Notes: a model not told the origin generated them from the sequence alone. A DNA stretch of 64,000 nt from Ophiosphaerella korrae (GCA_028456385.1 JALNQF010000191.1:1-64000); one strand, 5' to 3'. Counted from the first letter of the stretch, positions 46,675-57,459 are shown. Numbers and translations are program-made.

Positions 46675-47625
46675 ATGGTGCAGTCCTCTCTGTCCAGCTG
46701 GCTGAACAAAGTGGTGCCCTCACAGGCCAGACATCATGGGCAGCCATCAAACCTCCCTCCCCAAGCACCACCACCAGCTGCTCCCCCAGCCTCCAGGCGG
46801 CCGCCGCCTCCACCAAAGCCGGCCTCGGCACCTTCGCGCGTGCCAGCGACGGTAAAGACTACGCCTAACCCGCCTGCTATGGACAATTGGAACGACATAC
46901 CAGACGACTTCCTCCACGCGCCATCCAGGCCAAAGTCCAAGAAGAGCCCTCGCTCATCGCGCACGACTACCCCTGCTGCCACCTCACGAGTGCCTACCCC
47001 CGCCTCTCTGCCCATCCAAACGCCTGCCATCCCCCAGCTATTTGCCCTCCGCTCACTGCCGCCCAATGTCGAGCTCACCGCCCTAACTGAAGAGCATCTG
47101 CCAGCGTACAAGCGCCTCAATGCCCTCACTCTGCCCGTGGCCTATCCCGAGTCCTTCTACAAGGAGACCATGACTGAGCCACACCTGAGCATCACGCTAG
47201 TAGCTTTGTGGCACCCATCGCCCACCACCCACACCACCACTGCCCAGAGCGCGTCTGACTCTCCCCGTCTGGTCGGCGCCATCCGTTGTCGCCTCCTGCC
47301 CTCCTCTCAGCTCTATATATCCACAATTGGCATCCTCGCGCCCTACCGCTCCCATGGCATTGCCATGCATCTCTTACAGGCTGTTGTGAAAAAGGCTGTC
47401 GACCTGCACAGCGTGACCAGTATCACGGCCCATGTATGGGAGGCAAATGAAGAGGGCCTGGAATGGTACAAAAAGAGAAATTTTGACATTCTGGACAAGG
47501 AAGAGCCGTATTACAGGAAGCTGAGACCACAAGGCGCCTTCCTACTGAGGAGGTGGATTGGCGTGGGCGACCTCTTGGCTAGTGCCGCCGAAGAATCAAA
47601 GGGGCCTGTCGAGCCTGTCTCATGA
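46675..47625 (+). CDS. GNAT acetyltransferase, Naa50-like
   Basis: Single exon, 316 aa from the ATG in CTATAACCATGGTG. The first 145 residues are Pro/Ala/Ser-rich and unstructured. The acetyltransferase domain (about 150-300) begins VELTALTEEHLPAYKRLNALTLPVAYPESFYKE, which matches the Naa50/San N-terminal acetyltransferase start (LPVxYxxxFY). The acetyl-CoA loop is ISTIGILAPYRSHGIAMHLL (RxxGxA form), and the C-terminal end has HVWEANEEGLEWYKKRNFDI, also Naa50-like. Known Naa50 proteins acetylate N-terminal Met and support sister-chromatid cohesion. The long N-terminal extension is a fungal variant; direct function is inference. Confidence 0.85.
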   Translation: MVQSSLSSWLNKVVPSQARHHGQPSNLPPQAPPPAAPPASRRPPPPPKPASAPSRVPATVKTTPNPPAMDNWNDIPDDFLHAPSRPKSKKSPRSSRTTTPAATSRVPTPASLPIQTPAIPQLFALRSLPPNVELTALTEEHLPAYKRLNALTLPVAYPESFYKETMTEPHLSITLVALWHPSPTTHTTTAQSASDSPRLVGAIRCRLLPSSQLYISTIGILAPYRSHGIAMHLLQAVVKKAVDLHSVTSITAHVWEANEEGLEWYKKRNFDILDKEEPYYRKLRPQGAFLLRRWIGVGDLLASAAEESKGPVEPVS

Positions 47626-48388
47626 GACCAACGTCTGCATCAACCCAGCGTTGGTTGCGCCCGGTGCGCATTGCCATTGGCCATCCAATCCTCTGGATAC
47701 GTCCACCATGTTGTTCACTTTACCTCCTCCCGTTTACCCGCTCTGGGACTCCGGTACACGGTATACCCGGCTCGCCTGGTTATATCGCTCCGTTCCTAGC
47801 TCCTGCGCCCCCGACGCCATCCTCATCTAACCAGCATATACATCAGTGACTTGCCGAGATAGTAGATCGGACAATGAGTCGGTACTTTACTGACGCAAAC
47901 TCGGTTCCACAAGCAAATTGTCTGAGCAATCTGCGGTTAAACACGCAACCATTTCTCATGCGAGATCGCATAATAATAGCATCAATACCTGTCATGACAA
48001 TGCAGGTAAGCAGAAGAGCTTGTTTTGTCGTGGAGGCATCGCGCTTCACCACCCAGCCGATGCTCAACACAAGATGAACACCGACCTTTGCAGAAAATAG
48101 GACACTGGCCCTGGTGCTGCTCCAATCTATGTCTACGTAACAATATATTCAACAGCATCGTATCTACCCTTGGCAATGATCAAGGCCAATCTATCACAAC
48201 ACCACTGATGCTCGGATGTGTTGTTGCGACGGCTTCGTCGACAACCCGAATAAAGTCTAAGCATGGGGCAGCTGTCATCCACAGCTGCTGAAATGTATAA
48301 AATGGCGATTATGGCCCATGGAGTCTTATCGCACTGCAGTCATCACTCTGATTGTGCAACGTCGTACCTTCTTCGCCAAAGCAAGATC
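47626..48388. other. Intergenic
   Basis: No supported gene; the right end carries the TATA box of the next gene. Confidence 0.5.
48296..48303 (+). promoter_or_regulatory. TATA box of the CBM1 secreted-protein gene
   Basis: TATAAAAT 86 bp upstream of the start codon. Confidence 0.5.
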
Positions 48389-48943
48389 ATGCAGTTCCTC
48401 ACTCTCTCTGTCATTGCCTCTTCGCTTCTTGCTGTGTCGCTTGCGGTATGCCTAAGATACCAGCTCCCAATGATTGCCCATTGACTTGACTAGGCTCCAG
48501 CCAATGATCAACCTCATGTCCTAGTTCCCCGCCAGACATACACTATAACATGTATCGGCAGCGCCTGTAACGATGATTCCAAGCCAACACCAACACCTAC
48601 GTCGTCGAAGAAGCCCTCGCCACCAAAATCGACTCTCAAGGTGAACCTTTCCAAGCATATCTACAATTATCACCCCCTATTTCGAATTCTAACGCTGATA
48701 TCGCTCGTTAGCCCTCGCCTACTCAAAGTGAAGAGGTAGGGCCATCTAGCACGAGGTGTCCTGTTCCACTGTACTACAAGTGTGGCGGCTGGCACGACGG
48801 AAAACCGTGGAGTGGATGCACGGTGTGCGAGAAGGGTGCTAAGTGTGTGGTGCAGAATGGTATGCTCTGTCAGGTGTTTACTGACCAATTTCCTATGCTT
48901 ACATTGTATAGAATGGTACTATCAGTGCGTCAAGGATGAGTAA
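48389..48943 (+). CDS. Small secreted protein with carbohydrate-binding module CBM1
   Basis: Four exons, 48389-48445, 48494-48640, 48712-48859 and 48912-48943 (127 aa); all introns GT-AG and phases agree. Residues 1-19 are a signal peptide whose end falls at the first intron. A dibasic-like VPRQ near residue 31 may be a processing point. Residues 50-82 form a Pro/Thr/Ser linker. Residues 84-123 follow the fungal cellulose-binding module: YYKCGG, WSG, then C-x2-C-x5-C, QN and YYQC. It has a small insert between CGG and WSG. No catalytic domain is attached, so it is a stand-alone binder, of cellulose or possibly chitin; cell-wall adhesion or effector roles are possible. Too finely split to appear as a long open frame. 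Confidence 0.85.
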
Positions 48944-49446
48944 AGAACCGATTCAGAATCGAAATAGCGAGTAACCGTGGACTTCGAAGCATGATGGACG
49001 CGAGATAGGCGTGATGTAATCGCAAAGACTGCACTAGACTCGCGCATCCAGTCGGCACATTTGTCCTTTTTCAAGTCATTTCTCTTCCAGCCTAATTGGT
49101 TGCCTTTGAACGCACCTATTTGGTTGTACGCACATTCTTCCGCTCTTACTTCCTCTTTTGTGTTGGCGATGATTGATGACAGTCTTTGTAAAGGATTAAC
49201 TAGGGGATGACGGATGCTGACTATACGACTGACGACTGGCCTTTGGTGGGGGCAGCTGGGAATATGGGAGCTACCCCGCCATACATCACTTACCATCCCA
49301 AGGAGAACGTCATAGTAAATACAGTTTATAACTTCTGCTCTAACCCACAGCAAACTCTTTCAATTCGCGTTGCCTTTCTTTAACCGTCTCATTCCTCTTC
49401 ATTCGCAAAATCTCCACGCCCAATTGCCGACTCTACTTCCACCACC
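48944..49446. other. Intergenic
   Basis: 500 bp; no gene recognised. Confidence 0.5.
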
Positions 49447-50370
49447 ATGCCCGACCCACGCGTCTTCATAATCCGCCACGGCGAAACAGAATGGTCCCTC
49501 AACGGCCGCCACACAGGCACAACCGACATACCCCTAACCCCCAACGGCGAAAAGCGAATCCGCGCAACCGGCAAAGCCCTCGTCGGCGACGACCGCCTCA
49601 TCGTCCCCAGCAACCTCGCCCACATGTAACCTCCCCTCCCTCCCCCCTCCCTCCCCCCCCCTTTTTCTTCCCCACAAACCTCATCCATCCCTCCAGCTAC
49701 GTCTCCCCGCGCACCCGTGCCCAACGCACCCTCGAGCTCCTCAACCTCGGCTGCACAGCAAACTACCCCTGGTCGACCCCCGGCTCCGCGCCTCCCGAGT
49801 CCCCTTCCCCTCACCGCACCGCCGCCCCCATCCAAGTCACACCCGCCGTCTGCGAATGGGGCTACGGCGCCTACGAGGGCCTCACGTCCGCTGCGATCCG
49901 CGAGTCGCGCGCGCAGCGCGGTCTCGGTGCTGACTGGGATATTTGGCGCGATGGGTGCGAGGGCGGGGAGGCGCCGGCCGACGTGGCTGCGCGGCTGGAT
50001 GAGCTTATTGGTGAGATTCGGGAGCAGTTTCACAAGGGGAGGTTTGGGGCGGAGGCGGGGCCGCGGGACGTGTTGATTGTGGCGCATGGGCATGTTTTGA
50101 GGGCGTTTGCGGCGCGGTGGGTCGGGAAGGGGTTGGTGGATAATCCGAGTTTGATTTTGGAGGCGGGTGGGGTGGGGACACTGAGGTGAGTTTGTGGTTG
50201 TGGCGGCTACTTGTGCTGTGGGTGGGAGAGGAGTGGTGACTAACTGTGGGTACAGCTACGAACATCATAATATTGAGGAGCCGGCGATTCTGCTGGGAGG
50301 CGCATTTGTGGTCGATGTTGTGGAGAAGGAACAGGCGGAGAGAGATCAGATTGAGAGTGATGATCGGTGA
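49447..50370 (+). CDS. Histidine phosphatase (phosphoglycerate mutase family, SHB17-like)
   Basis: Three exons, 49447-49625, 49697-50185 and 50256-50370 (260 aa). The catalytic motif is FIIRHGETEWSLNGRHTG near the N-terminus (His11 as phospho-acceptor); YVSPRTRAQRT follows, then CEWGYGAYEGLTS, and the second catalytic His in VLIVAHGHVLRAFAARW. These are the blocks of the yeast sedoheptulose-1,7-bisphosphatase Shb17 and its relatives, which feed riboneogenesis; other small-phosphate substrates are possible. Exon 3 ends the protein with YEHHNIEEPAILLGG. Introns are C-rich just before the first acceptor. Third-position GC is high compared with neighbours. Confidence 0.9.
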
Positions 50371-50613
50371 AGTAAGTGGTTTTCTCTTGATTGCACTGGA
50401 GGAGTGAATGGAAGCTCGATTCAGCTGCGTACTTGTCAATCCCTCCTGATACTTTGTTGCGATGAGCGTGCTAATGCGCTAATACACCCGCCAATCTACA
50501 TAAGGCATTTCAATCGTCTCGTGTCTGATACATGTCTTTCACCGTTTAAGATCCAATCTCGTCCTGGCATACGTGTCACCATCCTCTGTCCATCAAACAA
50601 CCTACCCGAGTTT

Positions 50614-52671
50614 TCAAACACTGCCAAAAACCCTTTGGTAATCTAAACTCTTCTGGCTCATCTTTTTGTTAAAAGATTCGCGATTCTTGATGATCCAGAG
50701 GCCCATCTCGCGCACCGCAAACGCATTGATCAACGCGTCGCGACCAAAGCTGGCATCGCTTTTCAGCGTCTGTGCTAGAAAGCTAAGGCACATGCTGTCT
50801 AAACCGAGTTGCTCCTTGGAGAGTGGCCCCTTGGCTGCCTTCTCAGCGACCTTGGTGATATCGACGGCGCGCCCATGCATCATACGCAAGGCATCGAGGT
50901 CAGACCGCAAATTATGGCCAACAATGATGGTCTCGCTATCGATGAAGCGCCACAGCTCCGAGCGAACTTTAGACCAGCCCCGGAAAACTTTGTAGCCTTG
51001 CTTGCGTGCTTCCTCCATATCAACCCAGCCGCTTAGTCCTGTCTCTTTAGTGCGCCAGTTGTCAACCTCGGCTTTTGGATCCGTACATACAAGGTGGTTC
51101 ATCAGAATGCGACAGGTGATGATGTCAACAGCAGCGATCTTGACAACCTCCTGAAGTCCGTTCGAGAGAACGACCTTGCTGCTCCAAAGAGCGACGACAC
51201 CGAGTCCGGGCTTCGCATCATCGCGAGGAGGGCTGGGCTTGAAATCTGCCACTGGATACTGATGCTTGTATTCGCCTTGGAAGGCTTTGGATGGAGGAAG
51301 ATATTCGCCCTGAAGGATCTTAGGGAGATGGCACATGTCTTCGAACATTACAACGAGGTCACGTTGCTTCTCAATCCCGATTCTTGTCCACGCAATTCCG
51401 CCCACATCAATGACCCCGCCGTGATGAATGAAGATATCGGATTGAATCAGAAGGCGCAGGATCTTGGACTGGATGTTCTTTGCTTGCTCCATCTCGTAAG
51501 GACCCCCCATATTACGACTGATCGGAAGAGGTGGAGAAGCCACAGATCTATGCGCATTTTCTACTGCCCGTGAAGTTTGGGGAAACGGTAAGTTAGGAGG
51601 GGGAGGTGTACCTCGACCCCGACCCCGACCTTGAGGTGCAAGGTTAGGAGGAGGAATTCTTCGATCCTGACCCTGAGGTGGAAAGGTAGGAGAAACGCCT
51701 TGGTCTCGGCCTCGACTGCTCTGGCCAGGACCTGGAGACGGGCCCGGAGGTGCTCGAATGACGCCTTGTGCCTTGAGTTGTTCACGTACGCGCTGAGTTA
51801 GCATCCAAGAATCCTGGCCTAGTATGTCGACCGCTTTGCCTCCAACACCATGCACATCAATCTTATGCACGTTAAGGCCAGCATCGGATCGAAATGTCTT
51901 CTGGCAACCTTTGATAGTGCAAGCAAAGGCATAACTGCTGTCTGTGGAGCCATTTGGGACAGGAGACAGAGAAGGTGGAGGGGCCTGTGCTGGGGCCTTT
52001 GGACGAAGCGGGAGCTGCAGCAGCAGCTCTGCTTCAGGTGGCTGTGATTTCGCCTTTTCTTCATACTGTTGAACTGGCGGGTCATTCGTTGGGCCATGCT
52101 TGAGGGTACACCACAAGAAGTGGGCGTTGTAACTGGCCATGGAGGCAAAGGCGGTCTTACATCTACCACACCATTGTTGACCAGCACTCAAGTTGGTTGG
52201 CGCATCCGACTCGGTACCATTGGTGGGTTGGCCACTCTCACTGGACTTGTTGTCGTATCCAAGGGCCTTGTTCGTCATATCCTTGGGTTTGTCAGGATCA
52301 ACGTAGCCAACGCGGTTCTTTGGGGGCGTTCTCCACTTGCGATCGGAACAAGGGCCATCCAGCTGGAAACTACGGTGGACATCATACTCTCCTTGCGTCT
52401 TGAAAGTTTTGGAGCACCGGTCGCATGAGACAGATGCTCCAAAAGCAGCATCATGTGTCCCACCGTGGCCTTTGACCATTTGGTGCTGCTCTAGAGCCAG
52501 AGTGTCACCAAATTGCCGCGTGCAAACGTTGCAGAAGACCTTCATCGGGGCAGTATCTGCATGCGATTGGGTATGGCGAGTAAGATCAGGTTTGGAGGGG
52601 AATGACTGAGGACATTGACCGCAATAGAAAAGCTCGGCTTTTTTTTTACCGCCGGGCCTTTTACGCGCCAT
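50614..52671 (-). CDS. C2H2 zinc-finger protein with degenerate Rex-type exonuclease domain
   Basis: Single exon, 685 aa. Residues 1-280 carry about five C2H2 or C2HC fingers, the first with Cys17, Cys20, His33, His37 and the second with Cys47, Cys50, His63, His69. A Gly/Pro/Arg-rich linker follows (about 300-370). The C-terminal 190 residues follow the order of the REXO/Rex4 DEDD exonuclease: a first strand VDIITCRIL, GWVDMEEARKQG, ETIIVGHNLRSDLDALR, then a last helix with FGRDALINAFAVREM. The first acidic pair reads VD-I rather than DxE and the final H-x4-D block is not intact, so activity is doubtful. Probably nucleic-acid binding. Fungal orthologues of this fusion exist by memory only. 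Confidence 0.8.
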   Translation of the reverse strand: MARKRPGGKKKAELFYCGQCPQSFPSKPDLTRHTQSHADTAPMKVFCNVCTRQFGDTLALEQHQMVKGHGGTHDAAFGASVSCDRCSKTFKTQGEYDVHRSFQLDGPCSDRKWRTPPKNRVGYVDPDKPKDMTNKALGYDNKSSESGQPTNGTESDAPTNLSAGQQWCGRCKTAFASMASYNAHFLWCTLKHGPTNDPPVQQYEEKAKSQPPEAELLLQLPLRPKAPAQAPPPSLSPVPNGSTDSSYAFACTIKGCQKTFRSDAGLNVHKIDVHGVGGKAVDILGQDSWMLTQRVREQLKAQGVIRAPPGPSPGPGQSSRGRDQGVSPTFPPQGQDRRIPPPNLAPQGRGRGRGTPPPPNLPFPQTSRAVENAHRSVASPPLPISRNMGGPYEMEQAKNIQSKILRLLIQSDIFIHHGGVIDVGGIAWTRIGIEKQRDLVVMFEDMCHLPKILQGEYLPPSKAFQGEYKHQYPVADFKPSPPRDDAKPGLGVVALWSSKVVLSNGLQEVVKIAAVDIITCRILMNHLVCTDPKAEVDNWRTKETGLSGWVDMEEARKQGYKVFRGWSKVRSELWRFIDSETIIVGHNLRSDLDALRMMHGRAVDITKVAEKAAKGPLSKEQLGLDSMCLSFLAQTLKSDASFGRDALINAFAVREMGLWIIKNRESFNKKMSQKSLDYQRVFGSV

Positions 52672-52964
52672 GGTGGTGTCTAAGCGGAGGGAGACGGGAA
52701 GTGGGAAGGAGCGTTGGTGTTGGTGTTGTTGTCAAGGTTATAGGCAGTCGCGTTTATTAGACATGGCAACTGCGAGTGCAAACGCGGCTGGCGGCAAACC
52801 TTTTCGCAACCTTCATCACTTTTCCGTCTCCTCACACTTGTTGAATCTGAAAATTTGTCTCAGGGACGGTCTAACGCCGAATCTCCCAATCTGGAGTGAT
52901 AGACTTGGTGGCATCCACAATTGCTTTTGGGACCTGGCAAATTGCCTTTCATATGCTAAGACTG

Positions 52965-53913
52965 CTACCGCGTGTCGTTTACATGTAGGTCCTCTTTATC
53001 ACTTTCCATCAATCTTGCAATCGTCACCGCTTCGCGAAGAGCCTTACCAAGATGCCCTCTGACGCCCGCCTCTTCTAGCACCATCAGTCCACCAATCGTG
53101 CATCCTTCTGGAGACGTTCCCTGGTCCTTGAGTAGCCCTGGATGTACTCCACTTTGTAGCATCTCTGAAGTGCCCTTCATACTCTGATAAATCTGAACCT
53201 GCGCAATAGGCCGAGGGAGGCCAACAGCAACTGCTGCATCGATAAACGCATCACAAATTACCGCCCAGAAAGCTGGCGTAGAACCACCAACGGCCGTGCT
53301 AGCATTCATCAATCGTGGTGCAATATGCACCGCTTTCCCAACCTGTGAGAATATAGCATCGGTAAGCTCTATGTACTTGGCTGGGAAACCTTCTGCTGGG
53401 TCTTCGATTACGGTGAGGGACTGGGATACCTGAGCTGCAATGTTGGGAAGCGTGCGGAGAACCCAAGTTCTATCTGCTATCTGTTCTTGCCCCTTCTCGC
53501 AGACCAACTTCTCGAGCTTCTCCCGGGTCCAGCCAGCAGCGATACTGATCAGGAGTTTCCCCTTCATTGCCGATACGATGCCCTCTTGTTTAAGCGTGGC
53601 TTCAACATCGGCTGGATCGACGCCAAGGATGATAATGTCGGCGTCTTGGATGGCTTTGACATTGTCTCCTCGGCAAATAGTCAAATCCCCCGACTCCTTT
53701 TCCTGTGCAAATTGAGAAGCTAATCTTTGCTCCGACTTCTCGCTGTGGACGCATGCGATATATTTCGTAAAGTGTGCTTTTGAGTCTTTGGGAGAGTCGA
53801 TCAGGCTCCTCAAAAGTGGAGTTCCCAGATTTCCTAACAAAGGTCAGATCTTAATCTGACGACAGGACGAGGAGCATACCGCAGCCGAGAATACAAAGCG
53901 CGTTCCCGGACAT
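52965..53913 (-). CDS. Pyrroline-5-carboxylate reductase
   Basis: Two exons, 53913-53880 and 53833-52965 (300 aa). The tiny first exon supplies the NAD(P) loop ILGCGNLGTP (GxGxxG). Later marks are LISIAAGWTREKLE, RTLPNIAAQVSQS, MNASTAVGGSTPAFWA, DAAVAVGLPRPIA and a P5CR C-terminus with GCTIGGLMVLEEAGVRG. P5CR makes proline from P5C, and related enzymes reduce other cyclic imines such as pyrroline-2-carboxylate and piperideine carboxylates. It lies 377 bp from proline dehydrogenase, which runs the opposite reaction, so a housekeeping copy elsewhere and a special role here are plausible. The next gene in the same direction upstream is proline dehydrogenase. Confidence 0.93.
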
Positions 53914-54023
53914 TTTTTGATGCAGGTTTCTTCGATAATGATTGAAGTTCCTACTTGCAGAAACAGGAACAGGTCACTTATTGTCAGCCGGCGTTGTTGG
54001 CTATCCTAACTAATCTCAACTAG

Positions 54024-54239
54024 GAGGAGCGTAGGCCGGGACAGTATCCGGTGGGCGCGAATTACCCATTGGGTCGCAATGGCGATCTCGGCTTCTCCCA
54101 TGTCAACCAGTTCTGCAATGCGACGTGTTATGACGATGCGAGACCGATCATACCCGACAAGCTGGATGTAGATAAGATTTTGGCAAACGAGAAAGCACGT
54201 GCTAAAGATCACCCAGCAGTGGATATCATTCAATACTAA
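54024..54239 (+). pseudogene. Orphan 3'-terminal exon
   Basis: An open frame of 71 codons in a 276-bp-scale gap starts right after an intron-like CTAAC...CAACTAG and runs to a stop. It reads like protein (PVGANYPLGRNGDLGFSHVN, then ILANEKARAKDHPAVDII). There is room for only about 110 bp before it, where P5CR begins on the other strand, and no matching 5' exon was found. It may be the tail of a deleted or rearranged gene. I do not recognise the family. Confidence 0.3.
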
Positions 54240-54289
54240 CTCAACTCTATATCCCCGTCTAGTCAAATTCTAGCACGACTTCAAGTAAA

Positions 54290-55795
54290 TCAGGCGGAGA
54301 AAGGAGACTTCATCCTTCTCCAAGTCTCTTTCCTCAATGCCGAAAATTCATCCTTTGTTCTCAATACTGCGTCCCGATTCTCAACCGCTCTCCGCAGTAA
54401 ATACCCAATGCACTGACCCATAGTTCCCCAAGTGGAACACTTCAACACCTCGGGAGGGTTTTGATCGACATCCCTTTCCGCCAGCAGAGAAAAGCTAACC
54501 TCATCACTCATGCCATGCAACTGGCCAAAAGCGATCGGTACTGTAGGAAGTCCTGCTTCCAAACGTTGCTGTCGCAGCCGGTACGCTGAAAGTACGCTAT
54601 CACGATTATGACTTGCGAGAAAAAGGTTGACCGAAGGAAATGACTTTGCTCCTGGCCCATCTGCACCAAAATCTCCAATATGCTGGCGAAGAGCTCCGTG
54701 CGCAATCCCGTTGTACGCATCATCGGTATCCTGTTTCGTATCATGAATCAATGATCTCTCATCCGATAATATATATGCCCCGCGCACAAGCTTCAAACCC
54801 AACGTAAATCCATCTTTCTGTGCTTCGGCGAGGTGCAAAGCGAGATTGGCAGGTGTGGCTTTCAAATATGCTTGATAGGTGTTGTAAATAATAGCTTTAC
54901 CACCTGTATTAAACTTTCGCATGAGTTCTAGAGTGGTGCGCGAAATTCCTTTTTGCCAGTGTTGCGATTCGGCGTCTACAATAATTTGGACGCCGTTTTG
55001 TTGGCATTTCAATGCGATTTCGTCGAGGGCGTTGAGCATTTGTTGGGGTGGTAGTTCGCCTTTTGTGAATGCTTCGACTACTGCTGGACCGCCTCCTGTC
55101 ATTCTGCGTATAAGTTAGCGAAAAGCTGCTTTACTTTTCCTAAGTATCTTGGGAGACCAATCTTACTTGATAGCCAGAATATCTCCTTCCGAGATTAGAT
55201 CGGCCGTTTTCAGTGTTCCTACACGCCATGATTCGATATCAGCATCATTGGAAGTAACGATATCCACTTGACGAGCCTTTTCCGAAGAGTGCGATGTTTT
55301 GGACTTGGTATCAAAGACTGTTTCTTTTGCATATGTCAAGATGACTCCCTTGAATCCCAGATCCTTCAATTGCCGGACGCAAGCCTTCGTCTCTTTTTCC
55401 GTTTCTCCTGCGCAAAATTGGTTGTATAACGTTCGCTTCAAGATAGCTTTTAGTACTGGATTCCGATCAACATCAAAGAGGATATTGCGACCAGGCTTTG
55501 AAGAGAATGATAGAATGTGTAATGATGGGAGTAGGAGAAACTTGTTTGATGAAATAGTGGCGATGAATAAGGATCGAAGAAGCATTTTCGTTGGCATAGT
55601 AGACAGCGGATACTCATTCCGCCCTTGTTTTGACGACACGCTTGCTGGAAAGCTTATGGAATTGCTACCCTTTCCCCTTGGCACAGTTGTTATCGAATTT
55701 CGGTGTATTTCGAATATGCTGGTGCTGTTAACAAGCACCTTCCTTGAATTTGCCACACATCTTAAAGTTGGTCCACCGAATCGTGGCTGAAGCAT
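54290..55795 (-). CDS. Proline dehydrogenase, mitochondrial
   Basis: Two exons, 55795-55167 and 55103-54290, 63-nt GT-AG intron; 480 aa from the chosen start. The open frame runs to 55915, but MLQPRFGGPTLRCVANSRKV at 55795 looks like a mitochondrial presequence. Domain marks: NQFCAGETEKE and LGFKGVILTYAKE at the N-terminal side, then GVQIIVDAESQHWQKGI, YNTYQAYLK, LGLKLVRGAY, ASHNRDSV and AFGQLHGMSDEVSF, and a terminal GYLLRRAVENRD. FAD enzyme that oxidises proline to P5C and passes electrons to ubiquinone. In Aspergillus the homologue prnD sits in a proline cluster with a regulator and a permease; here a regulator and a permease also lie within 8 kb. Confidence 0.93.
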
Positions 55796-55936
55796 CGTAT
55801 TCCCAAATTTGACCAATGAAGAAAAAACTTCGAATATGTGTATCAGTCTCAGTAGAAAAAAGATAGCGTAACGAGAAGATGCAGCAGAGAATGACGGAGA
55901 GAATTGGTATACCACCCTCAGTCACACAGTGTTAGC

Positions 55937-56131
55937 TTATATCTTCTTATCTGCATCATACACTATCTCATGCTCATAACCCCGCATGGCTTTCTCGGAG
56001 TAGGTAGATGCCCCACGCCACTCGCTGCTCGTGACCTTCGCGAGCTCGTACCGTAGCTCGGAGAGCCTATCGTAGTAAACATCATTGGTAGCTTCGCAGT
56101 CCACTACATCATGCAGTGAAGTGATAAGCAT
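55937..56131 (-). CDS. Short hypothetical reading frame
   Basis: 64 codons from an ATG; the sequence VYYDRLSELRYELAKVTSSEW reads like a helical protein segment. An AG just inside (ATGATGTAG before TGGACTGC) could make it a 3'-terminal exon instead. No family recognised, no intron partner found; may be a gene remnant in the cluster. Confidence 0.25.
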   Translation of the reverse strand: MLITSLHDVVDCEATNDVYYDRLSELRYELAKVTSSEWRGASTYSEKAMRGYEHEIVYDADKKI

Positions 56132-56660
56132 TGATCAAACCCAGGAACTATTTCCATTACGAGATGGTGGAGCTGTGGGTGGGTGGATGTTACCTTTGAG
56201 AAAGTGCGGGGTTGAGCGGTTTGAGTCGGGTCAATAATGTGCATATGGTAGATGGTACGTGGCACGCAGAAAGTGGTTTATCACGATAGCAATATTAGAA
56301 AATCGGATCAGATTCCTAATCACCTCTAGGGTAAGTAAAGCAATCATGCGACGAAGTTAGTACGGAATTCTGGTTGGGCTTGGATTAGCCGATTCGTATC
56401 GGTCGGGAAATCTAAAACAACCTGTGTGCACTTTATGATTGCCTTCCAACGCTAGTTTACTGGAACTTACAACTTGTTTCCTAATTCTGCTACTTCTATT
56501 ACTATTCTACGGCTCCTGCAAATTCATGAAAATACTTCCGCAGGGCAATGTTTGCAACAAGCCCAATACCAAACGCTGGTATAATTCGTGAACATCGCAT
56601 CACCGTTGTGGACGCTAGATTTCTTTTCATTCTCAGAACACGTGGATTATTCCCTTTTTT
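56132..56660. other. Intergenic
   Basis: 530 bp downstream of the membrane-protein gene. No gene recognised. Confidence 0.5.
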
Positions 56661-57459
56661 CTAGGGATTATTGTAGAGGTCCAAGGCCAGCGGATGAACC
56701 GGGGTAGCGACAACTTGGAAAAGAATCGGGACGGAAAGTTGTAGGGCTACCATTTTCATAGCTGGGTTGGCAAAGTGTGAGTTCGATATCAAGTTTGATA
56801 TCATTGATGGAAGATTGATTGATCCGAAGATAGTGATGGCATCGCGAAACAAAAAGGTAGCTCCAACTATCCGTGATACTTTTCTTGATTTTATGGAGGC
56901 TGTTTGTATTACAGCAGCCGGTGATGGTCCTATTGCAGAGGTCTTAAGCATTATGGAAGGGTTTTCTAGTCGTCCATATGCTTGAACAAACCGGACGTCT
57001 TCCCAGACTCCTAGCGGCACATTGACAATGCATGTCGAGAGGAAAGTGATGGAGTTAATCAATACTTGGTCTCCCTTTGAAATATCAGCTTTTGAGATGC
57101 TCTCAACCGAGTTTGCTGTGGTATATGTCGCAGCATATAATGTCCAGACGTAGAGGAAGGGCTTTGCAGCAAAAAACAATCGAGGATGCCGAAAGGAGGA
57201 TATTATGTGAGATCTTAAAATTGAGAGAAGCGAATACTTGTTAGAAGCAGCATTTTTGACCACAGCTCTAAAAAATTGTTATTACTGCAACAAAACATGT
57301 GGAGGAGACATAGATAACTAACCTGTCGATAGCTGTTATCACCGGGCTGACGAGAGATGCCGCAATACCAGCCGCAGCAATGTCTCCCACCAATGCTACT
57401 GGTAGCTTGCTATCTAGTAATTGTCCTTTTAATTGAGTCAAGTCTTCTTCGTACATCAT
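56661..57459 (-). CDS. Conserved hypothetical membrane protein, mitochondrial-carrier-like
   Basis: Two exons, 57459-57323 and 57267-56661 (247 aa), 55-nt GT-AG intron joining AIDR to AVVKNAASNKYSLL. About four to five hydrophobic segments: VALVGDIAAAGIAASLVSPV, LYVWTLYAATYT, a Ser/Thr-rich pair, VGATFLFRDAITIFG, and LQLSVPILFQVVATPVHPL ending in LDLYNNP. I recall similar fungal proteins only as conserved orphans, sometimes likened to mitochondrial carriers; no carrier PxD/ExxK/R signature is visible. The open frame begins with TTG at 57480, so the first ATG (57459) is used. Position between proline dehydrogenase and the FAD oxidase suggests a transport or mitochondrial role in the same pathway, which is inference. 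Confidence 0.7.

Noticed and set aside
55299..55790. 163-codon plus-strand open frame
   Set aside because: Antisense to proline dehydrogenase exon 1, which has clear family motifs.
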